Numbered from the stretch's first letter, positions 20,808 to 36,142 are shown. The stretch is 37,760 nucleotides of DNA from an uncultured Bacteroidales bacterium (GCA_946184615.1 CAMHFN010000020.1:1-37760); one strand, 5' to 3'. A program made the numbers and translations. The notes: generated by a model from the sequence alone, not told the origin.

Positions 20808-21938
20808 TCAAAACCTCGGCGCCTTCGCGCTGATGACCTCCACCAGGTGAGGATCGGCATGGTTGGCGTAGCGGGTGGTCATGCTCAGGTCGTGGTGGTC
20901 GGCGTGCTGCATCACAGTCAGCGGGTCGATGCCCGACTTGAGCATTTCGTTTATGCCGGTGTCGCGCAAGGAATAGAGCTGCATCGCCTCAGGTAGCTTC
21001 AGCGCATTCCTCATCTTTTCCCAGTCCTTCACGAAACGGCTGTTGGACTGCTGGGTACCACAAGCATGATAATCGCGCCCGATCAGGTAATCCGTGCTTT
21101 TGGCACCATCGATCCACTTGGTCAACGCATCTTCAAGCGTGGGTGTAAGGGCTGAAAACCGGGCGTAGTGGGTCTTGGAAACTTCTGGAGAGATGTAGAT
21201 ATAATGTTTGTCCAGGAAAACATTACCGACTCGGAGCTCACGGATCTCCTTCGGCCGGATCAGCGAAGAGTACACCAGTTGGCTCACGATAAGAAGCCCG
21301 GGGTTGTGTTCCTGGCACCAAGCCGATATCCTCCGCCGGTCCTCTGGTGGTACCAGCACTCGTTTCTTTTCCTCTTCACGCTTGGTCTTGATGCCGGTGA
21401 AGGGGTTCTCCTTACAGTAGCATTTCTCCACAGCCCAAGCAAATAGGGCACGGGCTGACTTCAGCCTGTTGTTCCACGAACGGCCCTTCAGCTTTCGTTC
21501 CTTGAAACAGTAGTCGAGATATCGTATGGCCAACACCTTATTAAATAAGATGGCCTGACATTCTGGTACCGTTTCATCGACCCATTTACCGAAGCTGGTG
21601 CAAAAGCTCCTGTATGATCTCATCGTGTCCGGGCGAAGCTCGGATGATTTTTCCTCCAGGTAGTCCGATATCACCATCGATAGGGGAGTGTATAGCCTGG
21701 TGTTGATGTTCTCGCCGACAGGGTTCCATCCACCGGCCAGCTTGGTGTTGATCGTACAGACGATCCGGTTGCAGTGTTCTTTGAAGTCGGCAAGCCTGGT
21801 ATAGTGTTTTCGCAGGTTGTTCAGATGCTGCCGGTACCGATTCATCTTGCCGGTTTCCGGATTGATGACCTGGTACTCCACATACCAGCCATGGCTGTTT
21901 TTCTTAATGATCGCGGGTAGATAGTCAGTTACAAGCAT
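20808..21938 (-). CDS. int: Tyrosine recombinase (integrase), 376 aa
   Basis: ATG at 21938 chosen (MLVTDYLPAIIKKNSHGWYV); longer in-frame starts run into the tRNA. An N-terminal Arm/SAM-like region is followed by the catalytic domain with SSLIRPKEIRELRVGN (first Arg), LYSLRDTGINEML (second Arg), MQHADHHDLSMTTRYANH (His and Tyr357 nucleophile). It is typical of Bacteroidota phage and element integrases. It is transcribed away from tRNA-Arg, whose 3' end is the probable attachment site, and converges with the late operon. Confidence 0.9.
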   Translation of the reverse strand: MLVTDYLPAIIKKNSHGWYVEYQVINPETGKMNRYRQHLNNLRKHYTRLADFKEHCNRIVCTINTKLAGGWNPVGENINTRLYTPLSMVISDYLEEKSSELRPDTMRSYRSFCTSFGKWVDETVPECQAILFNKVLAIRYLDYCFKERKLKGRSWNNRLKSARALFAWAVEKCYCKENPFTGIKTKREEEKKRVLVPPEDRRRISAWCQEHNPGLLIVSQLVYSSLIRPKEIRELRVGNVFLDKHYIYISPEVSKTHYARFSALTPTLEDALTKWIDGAKSTDYLIGRDYHACGTQQSNSRFVKDWEKMRNALKLPEAMQLYSLRDTGINEMLKSGIDPLTVMQHADHHDLSMTTRYANHADPHLVEVISAKAPRF

Positions 21939-22025
21939 TTTTTTCTTTTCGCAATCCGGATCCGGGCGAAGAGAAAGATTTAACCCTGAAAAATTCCTGT
22001 GCAGATCTTGTGCAGGAAAAAACAG

Positions 22026-22051
22026 AAAATCAGCCGTAACTGGCTGATTTT
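22026..22051 (-). terminator. Terminator of tRNA-Arg
   Basis: 10-bp perfect inverted repeat AAAATCAGCC / GGCTGATTTT with a six-base loop, followed on the minus strand by CTGTTTTTTCC. It lies between tRNA and integrase and thus inside the element, replacing the original tRNA terminator. Confidence 0.75.
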
Positions 22052-22060
22052 CATGATATG

Positions 22061-22134
22061 TGATCCGGTTGGGATTCGAACCCAAGACCCACAGCTTAGA
22101 AGGCTGTTGCTCTATCCAGCTGAGCTACCAGACC
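22061..22134 (-). tRNA. tRNA-Arg (UCU)
   Basis: Acceptor GGTCTGG/CCGGATC (two G-U pairs), D arm GCTC/GAGC, anticodon stem ACAGC/GCTGT with loop CTTCTAA (anticodon TCT), T arm TTGGG-TTCGAAT-CCCAA, discriminator A; 74 nt, no encoded CCA. It is intact, as expected for an element that restores the 3' end. Preceded by a perfect promoter. Confidence 0.95.
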
Positions 22135-22150
22135 ATCAATATTGCGGGTG

Positions 22151-22180
22151 CAAAATTACGCTTTTTTTTTGAGTTGTCAA
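22151..22180 (-). promoter_or_regulatory. Promoter of tRNA-Arg
   Basis: On the minus strand TTG (22180-22178), exactly 19 bases, then TAATTTTG (22158-22151), about 17 bases before the tRNA 5' end. Confidence 0.85.
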
Positions 22181-22185
22181 GTGCT

Positions 22186-22485
22186 TTACGACAAAAAATT
22201 ACCTTTGTTGTGTCCTGGACGTCTGTTTTGGGCTGGTTTCTCATTTTGGGGACGAGACTTCTTTACTTGAAGTACGCTGCCTTGGAAGTCCATGTCGTCA
22301 GTCTCCACGATGGCTCGGTAGGCTTCATCGTCATTGGGCATCTCTACAAAGCCGTAACATTTTGAACGTCCGGTTTCATGATCCATGATGACTTTGCAGT
22401 CATCCACTTGGCCGAACTGCTCAAAATAGGAGCGAAGATCGTCTGCGGTAGTGCGGAATGCCAATTTTGCTACGAAAATTTTCAT
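22186..22485 (-). CDS. RRM-type RNA-binding protein, 99 aa
   Basis: ATG at 22485 chosen because the promoter lies between it and a longer in-frame start. Begins MKIFVAKLAFRTTADDLRSY; RNP2-like KIFVAKL and RNP1-like KCYGFVEM bracket one RRM domain, followed by a basic Gln/Asn/Arg tail (PAQNRRPGHNKGNFLS). Single-RRM proteins of this type are common in Bacteroidota, some cold-inducible. Chromosomal gene adjoining the integration site. Confidence 0.9.
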   Translation of the reverse strand: MKIFVAKLAFRTTADDLRSYFEQFGQVDDCKVIMDHETGRSKCYGFVEMPNDDEAYRAIVETDDMDFQGSVLQVKKSRPQNEKPAQNRRPGHNKGNFLS

Positions 22486-22511
22486 GTTATTTATTTTTAA
22501 GGTGTTATGAG

Positions 22512-22546
22512 TTTGCAAAAATAAATTGTTTTTGCATATTTGCAAA
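22512..22546. promoter_or_regulatory. Divergent promoters for RRM and lyase genes
   Basis: Minus: TTTG (22546-22543), 19 bases, TATTTTTG (22523-22516). Plus: TTTG (22512-22515), 19 bases, CATATTTG (22535-22542). The two promoters interleave, so they probably compete. Confidence 0.75.
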
Positions 22547-22565
22547 AAAATTTAAAAGAAATTTT

Positions 22566-23729
22566 ATGAGATACAATTTTGACAAGATTATTGACCGTTC
22601 AGATACGAATTCTGTGAAATATGACCTACGAAAAGTAGTGTTTGACAACCCCGATGTGTTGCCGATGTGGGTTGCTGATATGGATTTCGAAACCCCCGAT
22701 TTTGCCCGAGAGGCAGTCATTAAAAGAGCTGAACATCCTATTTATGGGTATCATTTTAAGGACCGCCCTTATTTTAATGCCATTCAGGGATGGCTGAAAA
22801 GGCGCCATCAGTGGGAGGTGCCTACGGAGTGGATGTCGTTTGTTCCCGGTGTGGTTTGTGGTTTTAACATGGCGGTACTTGCTTTTACCAGTGAAGGAGA
22901 TGAGATTATTATCCAATCGCCTGTGTATCCGCCTTTTCATCATGCGGTAACGGAACACGGACGTAAATTGGTCTACAACAAATTAAAAATTGGATCTGAT
23001 GGATATGAGATGGATTTTGACTTGCTTGAACAGCAGGCCAAGACTGCCAAAATGCTGATTCTTTGCAATCCTCACAATCCAGTGGGACGTTGCTGGAGTC
23101 GTGAAGAATTAACACGACTGAGTGAAATCTGCTTGAAGAATGATGTTTTGGTTATTTCTGATGAGATTCATTGTGATTTGGTGCTACCCGGATATAAACA
23201 TACCCCGTATGCTACTTTAAGTGCTGAGGCCGCTGAGCATTGCATTGTGTTCCATGCGGCCAGCAAAACCTTTAACTTGGCAGGGTTGGCCACTTCGACG
23301 GCTATTGTGCCCAACAAGGAGTTGCGGGACAAATATGTTCACTTTGTGGAAGCACTTGAAGCCCATTTGGGCAATATTTTTGGCAAGGTTGCCACACAGA
23401 CCTGTATGGAAAAAGGAGACGAATGGCTCGACCAGTTGCTGGCCTACGTGCAGGGTAACATCGATTACGTATCGGATTTCCTGACCACGAATTTGCCTTT
23501 TGTGCGTTTCTTCAAACCTCAAGCTACTTATATGATGTGGCTTGACTTCAATGCCTACAGCCTTTCTGAACTGGAATTGTGGCATAAGATGACGCAAGAA
23601 GCCCAGTTGGGATTCAATCGCGGATCTGATTTTGGACAGGATGGTTCTGGCTTCTTCCGGATTAATTTGGCTTGTCCCAGGTCAACGGTGGAGGAGGCGA
23701 TGCGAAGATTACAGATATGGCATCCCTAA
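22566..23729 (+). CDS. patB: PatB/MalY-type cystathionine beta-lyase (PLP), 387 aa
   Basis: ATG at 22566 (MRYNFDKIIDRSDTNSVKYD) placed after the promoter. Fold-type I aminotransferase features: PMWVADMDFETPDF at the start, CNPHNPVGRCW, the DEIH aspartate (VISDEIHCDLV), and the PLP lysine in FHAASKTFNLAGL. The order is that of MalY/PatB C-S lyases, which cleave cystathionine or cysteine conjugates to homocysteine or thiol, pyruvate and ammonia. Cytosolic and monocistronic. Confidence 0.85.
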   Translation: MRYNFDKIIDRSDTNSVKYDLRKVVFDNPDVLPMWVADMDFETPDFAREAVIKRAEHPIYGYHFKDRPYFNAIQGWLKRRHQWEVPTEWMSFVPGVVCGFNMAVLAFTSEGDEIIIQSPVYPPFHHAVTEHGRKLVYNKLKIGSDGYEMDFDLLEQQAKTAKMLILCNPHNPVGRCWSREELTRLSEICLKNDVLVISDEIHCDLVLPGYKHTPYATLSAEAAEHCIVFHAASKTFNLAGLATSTAIVPNKELRDKYVHFVEALEAHLGNIFGKVATQTCMEKGDEWLDQLLAYVQGNIDYVSDFLTTNLPFVRFFKPQATYMMWLDFNAYSLSELELWHKMTQEAQLGFNRGSDFGQDGSGFFRINLACPRSTVEEAMRRLQIWHP

Positions 23730-23771
23730 CCCGCTACACCCCATCGGGGTGCCATGTCGGTAGGGAAAAAA

Positions 23772-26575
<2,804 letters not shown>

Positions 26576-26594
26576 GGTGCACACGTTTAACGTA

Positions 26595-26621
26595 CAAAAA
26601 TACAATTTTTTTGTAACTTTG
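26595..26621. promoter_or_regulatory. Divergent -7 elements
   Basis: Minus TATTTTTG (26602-26595) for the membrane protein gene and ligA; plus TAACTTTG (26614-26621) for the thioesterase. Clear -33 boxes are not visible. Confidence 0.6.
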
Positions 26622-26641
26622 CCCATCAAACTTTATAAAAT

Positions 26642-27037
26642 ATGTTCTCTTGTCCCATCCAAATCCGCATGAGCGACCTTGACCCTTACAATCATGTCAA
26701 CAACGGGTCGCAATGCAACTACTTCGACATGGGTCGAAGCCGTTTTTTTGAACATGCCTTCCAACGGCAAATCGATTGGCTTACCTTTAAATACGTACTG
26801 GTTCACGTGGAACTTGATTTCAAGGCACCCATTCATTTTCACGATGACCTCGCTTGTGAATCGGTGATCACCGAAGTGGGCAATTCCAGCTTCAAAATGG
26901 AGCAACGTCTGGTGGACCAGAAGACCGGTCTTATCAAGACGCTTTGCCATTGTGCTGTGGTTTATTTCGACAGAGAGGCCGACAAGTCGGAACGGATCCC
27001 AGACGGGGACAGAGCGAAGTTGGAGGAGTGGGCGTAA
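26642..27037 (+). CDS. Acyl-CoA thioesterase, hotdog fold (YbgC/FadM-like), 131 aa
   Basis: The motif IRMSDLDPYNHVNNGSQCNY holds the catalytic Asp and the hotdog helix start of 4HBT thioesterases. YVLVHVELDFKAPIHFHDDL and a final VYFDREADKSERIPD are also typical. Cytosolic hydrolysis of acyl-CoA. The beta-galactosidase gene follows after 18 bases and may be cotranscribed by chance. Confidence 0.85.
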   Translation: MFSCPIQIRMSDLDPYNHVNNGSQCNYFDMGRSRFFEHAFQRQIDWLTFKYVLVHVELDFKAPIHFHDDLACESVITEVGNSSFKMEQRLVDQKTGLIKTLCHCAVVYFDREADKSERIPDGDRAKLEEWA

Positions 27038-30768
<3,731 letters not shown>

Positions 30769-30773
30769 ACCGT

Positions 30774-32021
30774 TTACCACTCGACTGCCTGCCGCTGCAC
30801 CGGCATCGTCATGCATCGGGCGCCGCCGCCACCGCGGGAGAGCTCATTGCCAATGAAGGTGACCACACATTTCTTGTGGTTGTCGAGGCTGTCTCTTCCT
30901 TCGACGATATCTGCAGCCGTAACCACATCAAAGCCAGCCTTGTTGATGGCATCGATGGTGTGACGGTTACGGGCATAACCGAGGAACTTGCCAGGAGCGA
31001 AGCAGAAGAAGTTGGTGCCACTATGCCATTGCTCACGGGCTGGGAACAAACTGTTGCCGCCTCCACCACAGAAGATGGGCTCCACAGGAACACCGAGATG
31101 ATTCAAGGCGACCACCAGATTGGGCTCTTCCTTGGTGGTGACTTTCTCACCGTCAATAATGTAGTGAACGGTTTGGAACGCCGGATTCATGATGACCGGT
31201 TCGTAAGCCATGCAGCGGTCTACATTAAGCATGGTAAACACCATGTCGAGGTGGATGAACGATTCGGGAGTCAGCGGTAATTGCTGGGCAACCAGGTGCT
31301 TGACACCTGACTTGGTTTTCAGGTGCTCCACCAAGGCGGCAATGCCGTGCTTGTTGGTACGGGCGCTCATTCCGCTTAGCACAATGTCTTCGCGGGCGAT
31401 ATGGATGTCGCCGCCCTCCATGATGGCCTCTGAGTTGCCATATTTCTTGGCGGGGCAGATCACTTCACCATCGAACAAGGGATGGGTGCTATAGATGGTT
31501 TCGAGGATAGCCGTCTCACGAGCACGTACCTTGGTGGCCATGTGGCTGATCATCAGGTTGTTGAACATGGTGAAGGAGGCATCCCTCATGAAATAGAAAT
31601 TCGGTAATGGGCGTAGGGTAAAATAATGAGGATCGGTGACGGGGACGTCGTCCTGATGCACGCCTTCGATCAAAGCCTTGGAGAGGGCAGGGGCATCGAG
31701 CGATTTGAGCTGATCCGCCATGAAAGCGATGTCTTCGCTCTGGCAGATGCGGTCGACTAACGTGTTTTTGACGTTCTCATCGTAGAGAATGTCGGTCAGT
31801 AGATCGCTGATTTCGTGTACTTTGGCGGCTTTTTCCAGTACGCCTTTGAAATATTTGTGTTCGTTTTCTGCGACTGGCAGGTTAAGAATGTCGCTAAAGA
31901 GATAATCGTGGGCCGTCTCTGGAGTCATGTTCTCCAATTCGGGGCCCGGGGTATGCACCAACACGTGTTCCAATTGGCCAATCTCAGAGTTGACGCATAC
32001 TTTTACTCGGTCAGAATCCAT
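30774..32021 (-). CDS. arcA: Arginine deiminase, 415 aa
   Basis: Begins MDSDRVKVCVNSEIGQLEHV; VHTPGPELENMTPETAHDYL and FSDIL match the N-terminal ADI motif. Further FYFMRDASFTMFNNLMISHM, IMEGGDIHIARED, LDMVFTMLN, and the catalytic Cys403 in GGGGARCMTMPVQR. Converts arginine to citrulline and ammonia. ArcB/ArcC partners are not in the window. Own promoter at 32047-32077. Confidence 0.95.
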   Translation of the reverse strand: MDSDRVKVCVNSEIGQLEHVLVHTPGPELENMTPETAHDYLFSDILNLPVAENEHKYFKGVLEKAAKVHEISDLLTDILYDENVKNTLVDRICQSEDIAFMADQLKSLDAPALSKALIEGVHQDDVPVTDPHYFTLRPLPNFYFMRDASFTMFNNLMISHMATKVRARETAILETIYSTHPLFDGEVICPAKKYGNSEAIMEGGDIHIAREDIVLSGMSARTNKHGIAALVEHLKTKSGVKHLVAQQLPLTPESFIHLDMVFTMLNVDRCMAYEPVIMNPAFQTVHYIIDGEKVTTKEEPNLVVALNHLGVPVEPIFCGGGGNSLFPAREQWHSGTNFFCFAPGKFLGYARNRHTIDAINKAGFDVVTAADIVEGRDSLDNHKKCVVTFIGNELSRGGGGARCMTMPVQRQAVEW

Positions 32022-32046
32022 AAATTGATTGTTAGAAATTTGGGTG

Positions 32047-32077
32047 CAAAGGTACGAAATAATTTGAATCGGGTCAA
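32047..32077 (-). promoter_or_regulatory. Promoter of arginine deiminase
   Basis: Minus strand TTG (32077-32075), 20 bases, TACCTTTG (32054-32047). The -33 box overlaps the end of the deacylase gene. Confidence 0.8.
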
Positions 32078-32568
32078 TACAATTCTAGAAATTCGTACGT
32101 GTTGCCCGTGGCATCGAGGAATTTAATGAAGTCCTCGTTCTTGATGACGATGGTCGCGGTGTTGTCGTTCGGATGAAAACTCAGCCGCTCGGCATTCTTA
32201 AGGTTTTGGTCGATGAAGACATATACGTGATGCTCCGTATCGTTGATCAGGCCAAAGGGAGAGACACTACCGGGTTTCAGGCCGAGATATTTGTCCATTC
32301 TGGCTTCCGAAGCAAAACTCAACTTGCCTTGATGCAGTCGGTGTTCCAGGTCGTGGATGTCCATCTGATGCATGCACTCGAACAGCACCAGATAGTGTTT
32401 GTTGCCTTTGTGATTCCTGAAAAACAAGTTTTTACAATGGGTAGAATCGAATTCTTTCCAATAGTTGATAGCTTCTTCAATCGTCGGAATTGGAGGATGG
32501 AAGTGGATGTCAAATTCAATGCCAAGATTTTTCAGCGTGTCAACGACCTTTTGTTGACGTTCGCTCAT
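32074..32568 (-). CDS. YbaK/ProX-type aminoacyl-tRNA deacylase, 164 aa
   Basis: Start taken at 32568 (MSERQQKVVDTLKNLGIEFD); an in-frame ATG at 32595 would overlap uvrA by 14 bases. HFHPPIPTIEEAINYWKEFD, CKNLFFRNHKGNKHYLVLFE, and KPGSVSPFGLINDTEHHVYV are the signature blocks of the PrdX/ProX (YbaK-like) family that hydrolyses mischarged Ala-tRNAPro. Follows uvrA on the same strand. Confidence 0.85.
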   Translation of the reverse strand: MSERQQKVVDTLKNLGIEFDIHFHPPIPTIEEAINYWKEFDSTHCKNLFFRNHKGNKHYLVLFECMHQMDIHDLEHRLHQGKLSFASEARMDKYLGLKPGSVSPFGLINDTEHHVYVFIDQNLKNAERLSFHPNDNTATIVIKNEDFIKFLDATGNTYEFLELY

Positions 32569-32581
32569 TTCGTGATCAATA

Positions 32582-35374
32582 TTACTTGAGTGCATGTGCG
32601 GTATAAGATTTTTTACATTTCATTAAATCTTCAGGAGTGCCTTCAAAGACGATGTTACCGCCTTCGTTGCCGCCTTCGGGACCTAGGTCGATGACCCAGT
32701 CAGCCGATTTGATCACATCGAGGTTGTGCTCGATGACAATGAGCGTGTGGCCGTTATTGATCAAGGCTTGGAACGATTCCAACAACTTGCTCACGTCGTG
32801 GAAATGAAGTCCTGTGGTAGGTTCGTCGAAAATGAATAGGGTGGGCTTTTCTACACTGCCTTTCACTAGGAAATAGGCAAGCTTCACGCGTTGTGCCTCA
32901 CCGCCAGAAAGGGTGCTGGAAGGTTGTCCTAACTTGAGGTAGCCCAAGCCTACGTCTTGTAAGGGCTTCAGCCGGTTGATGATACGACCGACGGTAGGGT
33001 TGTTCCGGTCAGAAGAGTTTCCAAAGAACTCAATGGCTTGGTTGACGGATAGGTTAAGGATCTCGGAGATGTCTTTGCCGTCGTATTTGATTTCCAGCAC
33101 TTCTTCCTTGAAGCGGGTGCCATGGCAGACCTCGCAAGGAAGATAAATGTCAGCCATGAATTGCATCTCGATCTTGGTCACGCCTTCACCTTCACAATTG
33201 TCGCAGCGGCCTCCAGGCATGTTGAAAGAGAAGAATGCTGGTTTGATGCCGCGTAACTTGGCCAACTTTTGCTCGGCATAGAGCGCACGGATTTCATCGT
33301 AGGCCTTAAGATAGGTGACGGGGTTAGAACGTGATGATTTCCCGATAGGGTTTTGGTCGATGAATTCCACGGCTTGGATTTGTGACAGACTGCCTTCCAA
33401 GGTGTTGAAGCTGCCGCATTTATCGGCAGTCTCACCCAATCGGCGTCGCAAGGCGGGAAAGAGAATGTCTTTTACCAAAGTGGATTTGCCAGAACCGCTC
33501 ACACCAGTGACTACTGTCATCACGTTGAGCGGAAACTTCACATTGATGTTCTTCAGGTTATGTTGACTGGCACCAGTTACGGTGATATAGTTGTTCCAAC
33601 TACGTCGATGGGAGGGTACGGGGATGTTTTTCTTTCCTGTAAGATATTGTCCTGTAAGGCTTTCGGCGCATTTGGCGATGTCCTCGTAACTACCTTGGCA
33701 CACCAATTCACCACCAAACTCACCGGCCAATGGACCGATGTCGATAATATGGTCGGCGTTGCGGATGATTTTCTCATCATGTTCTACAACGATAACCGTA
33801 TTTCCGATGTCGCGTAGGCGCTTCAAGACCTTTATTAATCTATCGGTGTCGCGTGAATGCAATCCGATGCTTGGTTCATCTAGAATGTAAGTAGAGCCCA
33901 CCAAGCTGCTCCCCAGCGAAGTGGCCAAATTAATACGTTGTGATTCTCCTCCAGATAGGGTATTCGAAAGACGATTCAGCGTGAGGTAACCCAGGCCAAC
34001 ATCCAGAAGGAATTCCAAACGATTGTTGATCTCAATCAACAGGCGAGATGCGATTTTTTGTTCAGTTTCGTCGAGTTCCAAATGATTGAAGAAATGTTTC
34101 AGTTCGTCCAAGGGCATCAACACCAGGTCAGTGATGCTTTTGCCACCTACTTTCACATACTGTGCCTCTTTTTTCAATCGGGAGCCGTGACATTCGGGGC
34201 AGACCGTCTTGCCACGGTAGCGTGACATCATCACGCGATACTGTATTTTGTAAGAGTTGCTTTCCACCATTTGGAAGAAAGCGTTGATTCCTTCAAAGTA
34301 CTCGTTCCCAGTCCATAACAGTTCTTTTTGTTCTGGAGTCAGTTCATAATAAGGCTTGTGGATGGGGAAGTTGAAATAATGAGCCGAACGTATCAAAGCA
34401 TCCTTCCATTCGCTCATTTTGTCGCCGCGCCAGCAAGCTACAGCGTTATCATAGATGGATAGGCTCTTGTTAGGAAACACCAATTCGGGGTCGATGCCGA
34501 TGACACTACCGAAGCCTTGGCATGAGGGACAGGCACCATAGGGGTTGTTAAATGCGAAGAGGTTGACGCTGGGGGTTTCAAATGCCATTCCATCAGCTTC
34601 GAAACGTGAAGAAAAATCAGCGGTGCTACGTTTCCCGTTCGTTTCGGCCATGATCTGGCAGCATTCTTTGCCTTCATAAAAGGCAGTCTGTACAGAATCT
34701 GAAAGTCGGCTGACTTCTTCGCGGATCTCATGGGTGACCTTTAAACGATCGATGAGTAGCATCACCTGGTCGTCGGCCTTGGAGGCGGTCAGGTAATCTT
34801 CAATGCGGATGATCTCACCATTGACCAAAATTCGGTAAAAGCCCTGTTGCATGAGGATGCCAAGGTGCTCGTCGAAAGTGCGTCCTTCAGGAGGGCTAAT
34901 GGGAGCCAGTATATAGGCTGTCGAGCCCACGGGCAGGTTGAAGATGTGTTCCACCACATCGCTCACCTGATGCTTTTTGACGACGCATCCAGAAATAGGA
35001 GAGATGGTCCTACCGATGCGGGCAAAGAGCAGTTTTAGGAACTCGTATATTTCGGTGCTGGTGCCTACGGTGGAACGCGGATTATGAGTATTCACTTTCT
35101 GCTCGATGGCTATGGCTGGTGATAGTCCCTTGATGCTTTCCACATCAGGTTTGTTCAGTCGGCCCATGAACTGACGTGCATACGAACTCAAGCTTTCTAC
35201 GTATCGCCTTTGTCCCTCGGCATATAAGGTGTCAAACGCCAGCGAAGATTTGCCAGAACCTGACAATCCCGTGATGACCACAAGTTGGTTTTTGGGGATG
35301 TCCAAGCTTAAATCCTTCAGGTTGTTGACCTTCGCATGACGAATGCTGATATGGGATATTTCTTTCTCTTTCAA
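32582..35374 (-). CDS. uvrA: Excinuclease ABC subunit A (UvrA), 930 aa
   Basis: Two ABC ATPase halves: Walker A GLSGSGKSSLAF and GVSGSGKSTLVK; signature LSGGESQRI and LSGGEAQRV; zinc fingers CPECHGSRLKKEA and CDNCEGEG ... CEVCHGTR; ARQFMGRLNKPDV near the N-terminus. Damage recognition in nucleotide excision repair. Usual length for the family. A -7 element TATCTTTG lies at 35403-35396. Confidence 0.98.
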   Translation of the reverse strand: MKEKEISHISIRHAKVNNLKDLSLDIPKNQLVVITGLSGSGKSSLAFDTLYAEGQRRYVESLSSYARQFMGRLNKPDVESIKGLSPAIAIEQKVNTHNPRSTVGTSTEIYEFLKLLFARIGRTISPISGCVVKKHQVSDVVEHIFNLPVGSTAYILAPISPPEGRTFDEHLGILMQQGFYRILVNGEIIRIEDYLTASKADDQVMLLIDRLKVTHEIREEVSRLSDSVQTAFYEGKECCQIMAETNGKRSTADFSSRFEADGMAFETPSVNLFAFNNPYGACPSCQGFGSVIGIDPELVFPNKSLSIYDNAVACWRGDKMSEWKDALIRSAHYFNFPIHKPYYELTPEQKELLWTGNEYFEGINAFFQMVESNSYKIQYRVMMSRYRGKTVCPECHGSRLKKEAQYVKVGGKSITDLVLMPLDELKHFFNHLELDETEQKIASRLLIEINNRLEFLLDVGLGYLTLNRLSNTLSGGESQRINLATSLGSSLVGSTYILDEPSIGLHSRDTDRLIKVLKRLRDIGNTVIVVEHDEKIIRNADHIIDIGPLAGEFGGELVCQGSYEDIAKCAESLTGQYLTGKKNIPVPSHRRSWNNYITVTGASQHNLKNINVKFPLNVMTVVTGVSGSGKSTLVKDILFPALRRRLGETADKCGSFNTLEGSLSQIQAVEFIDQNPIGKSSRSNPVTYLKAYDEIRALYAEQKLAKLRGIKPAFFSFNMPGGRCDNCEGEGVTKIEMQFMADIYLPCEVCHGTRFKEEVLEIKYDGKDISEILNLSVNQAIEFFGNSSDRNNPTVGRIINRLKPLQDVGLGYLKLGQPSSTLSGGEAQRVKLAYFLVKGSVEKPTLFIFDEPTTGLHFHDVSKLLESFQALINNGHTLIVIEHNLDVIKSADWVIDLGPEGGNEGGNIVFEGTPEDLMKCKKSYTAHALK

Positions 35375-35395
35375 AATACTTCAAATTGGAATCGG

Positions 35396-35403
35396 CAAAG
35401 ATA
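35396..35403 (-). promoter_or_regulatory. -7 element for uvrA
   Basis: TATCTTTG on the minus strand 22 bases before the start codon; no clear -33 box. Confidence 0.6.
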
Positions 35404-35427
35404 CAGAAAAAAAATGCAACTTTTTTC

Positions 35428-35457
35428 TTGACATTATGATATTTTGAACTATCTTTG
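35428..35457 (+). promoter_or_regulatory. Promoter of the ECF sigma gene
   Basis: TTG (35428-35430), 19 bases, TATCTTTG (35450-35457). The leader is about 90 nt and carries AGGAGG at 35487-35492, well upstream of the start. Confidence 0.8.
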
Positions 35458-35554
35458 CATCAAATTTATTGTTTAACCAACCCTTAGGAGGACATTTTAT
35501 CGAGTGATATTTACCCTGATTAACAGGCGCTAAGCCGCTAAAATACAGGGCCGT

Positions 35555-36142
35555 ATGTCCGTAAGAAATAGAACTGATAAAGAGCTGATTGATGGCTACA
35601 GAGGTGGTTGTCTATCAGATTTTGAATTGTTGGTTGGTCGCTATCAAGATCAAATTTATAATTATGTCTACTCATTGGTGAGAGATCGCCAATTGTGTGA
35701 TGATATATTCCAGGACACTTTTGTGAAGATCATTCGGGTGATCAAGGCTGGAGTTTACAAGGACGAGGGTAAGTTCATCCAGTTTGCCATGCGTATCGCC
35801 CACAACTTGGTGATTGACCATTTTCGCAAGGAGAACCGATTGCCTGTGGTTGAATCATCTAGCGAAGACTATAATTACGTGGACAACGCTCCCATTACCG
35901 ATCCGTCGGTAGAGCAGGGGATGATCATTGACCAGATTCATAGCGACCTTCGTAAGATGATCGAATTGCTCCCTTCAGAGCAGCGTGAAGTGCTGCGTAT
36001 GCGCATATATGACGACTTGAGTTTCAAGGAGATTGCTGACATTACTAAGGTTAGCATCAACACAGCTTTGGGCCGTATGCGCTATGCACTCATTAACTTG
36101 CGCAAGATGGCTGAATGCAACCACGTCAGCCTTAGTTATTGA
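35555..36142 (+). CDS. ECF RNA polymerase sigma factor, 195 aa
   Basis: Begins MSVRNRTDKELIDGYRGGCL. Region 2: YVYSLVRDRQLCDDIFQDTFVKII with FAMRIAHNLVIDHFRKENR. Region 4: LLPSEQREVLRMRIYDDLSFKEIADI and INTALGRMRYALINLRK. No anti-sigma gene adjoins; a 47-residue gene follows. Uses a housekeeping-type promoter. Confidence 0.92.
   Translation: MSVRNRTDKELIDGYRGGCLSDFELLVGRYQDQIYNYVYSLVRDRQLCDDIFQDTFVKIIRVIKAGVYKDEGKFIQFAMRIAHNLVIDHFRKENRLPVVESSSEDYNYVDNAPITDPSVEQGMIIDQIHSDLRKMIELLPSEQREVLRMRIYDDLSFKEIADITKVSINTALGRMRYALINLRKMAECNHVSLSY

Larger units (their letters stand above)
1..22060. mobile_element. Integrated provirus-like element (left end outside window)
   Basis: Seen: about 20.8 kb of plus-strand genes with ATGA overlaps and phage-like content, then a convergent tyrosine integrase next to the 3' end of tRNA-Arg. 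Gene content: primase-helicase, Spo11-like Toprim protein, P-loop ATPase, candidate capsid protein, a dozen single-pass membrane proteins, spike, membrane-anchored murein hydrolase and spanin-like lipoprotein. No terminase, portal, tape measure, relaxase or VirB-like gene is visible. This argues for a tailless, membrane-containing phage rather than a tailed prophage or conjugative element. The left attachment site is not in the window, so full length is unknown. Confidence 0.75.

Noticed and set aside
21208..21446. Plus-strand frames opposite the integrase
   Set aside because: Shadow of the integrase coding sequence with no motif or start signal.
1..22060. Integrative conjugative element interpretation
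   Set aside because: No relaxase, coupling protein, VirB4/TraG or Tra cluster is visible; small membrane proteins, spike and hydrolase fit a phage better. The missing left end leaves some doubt.
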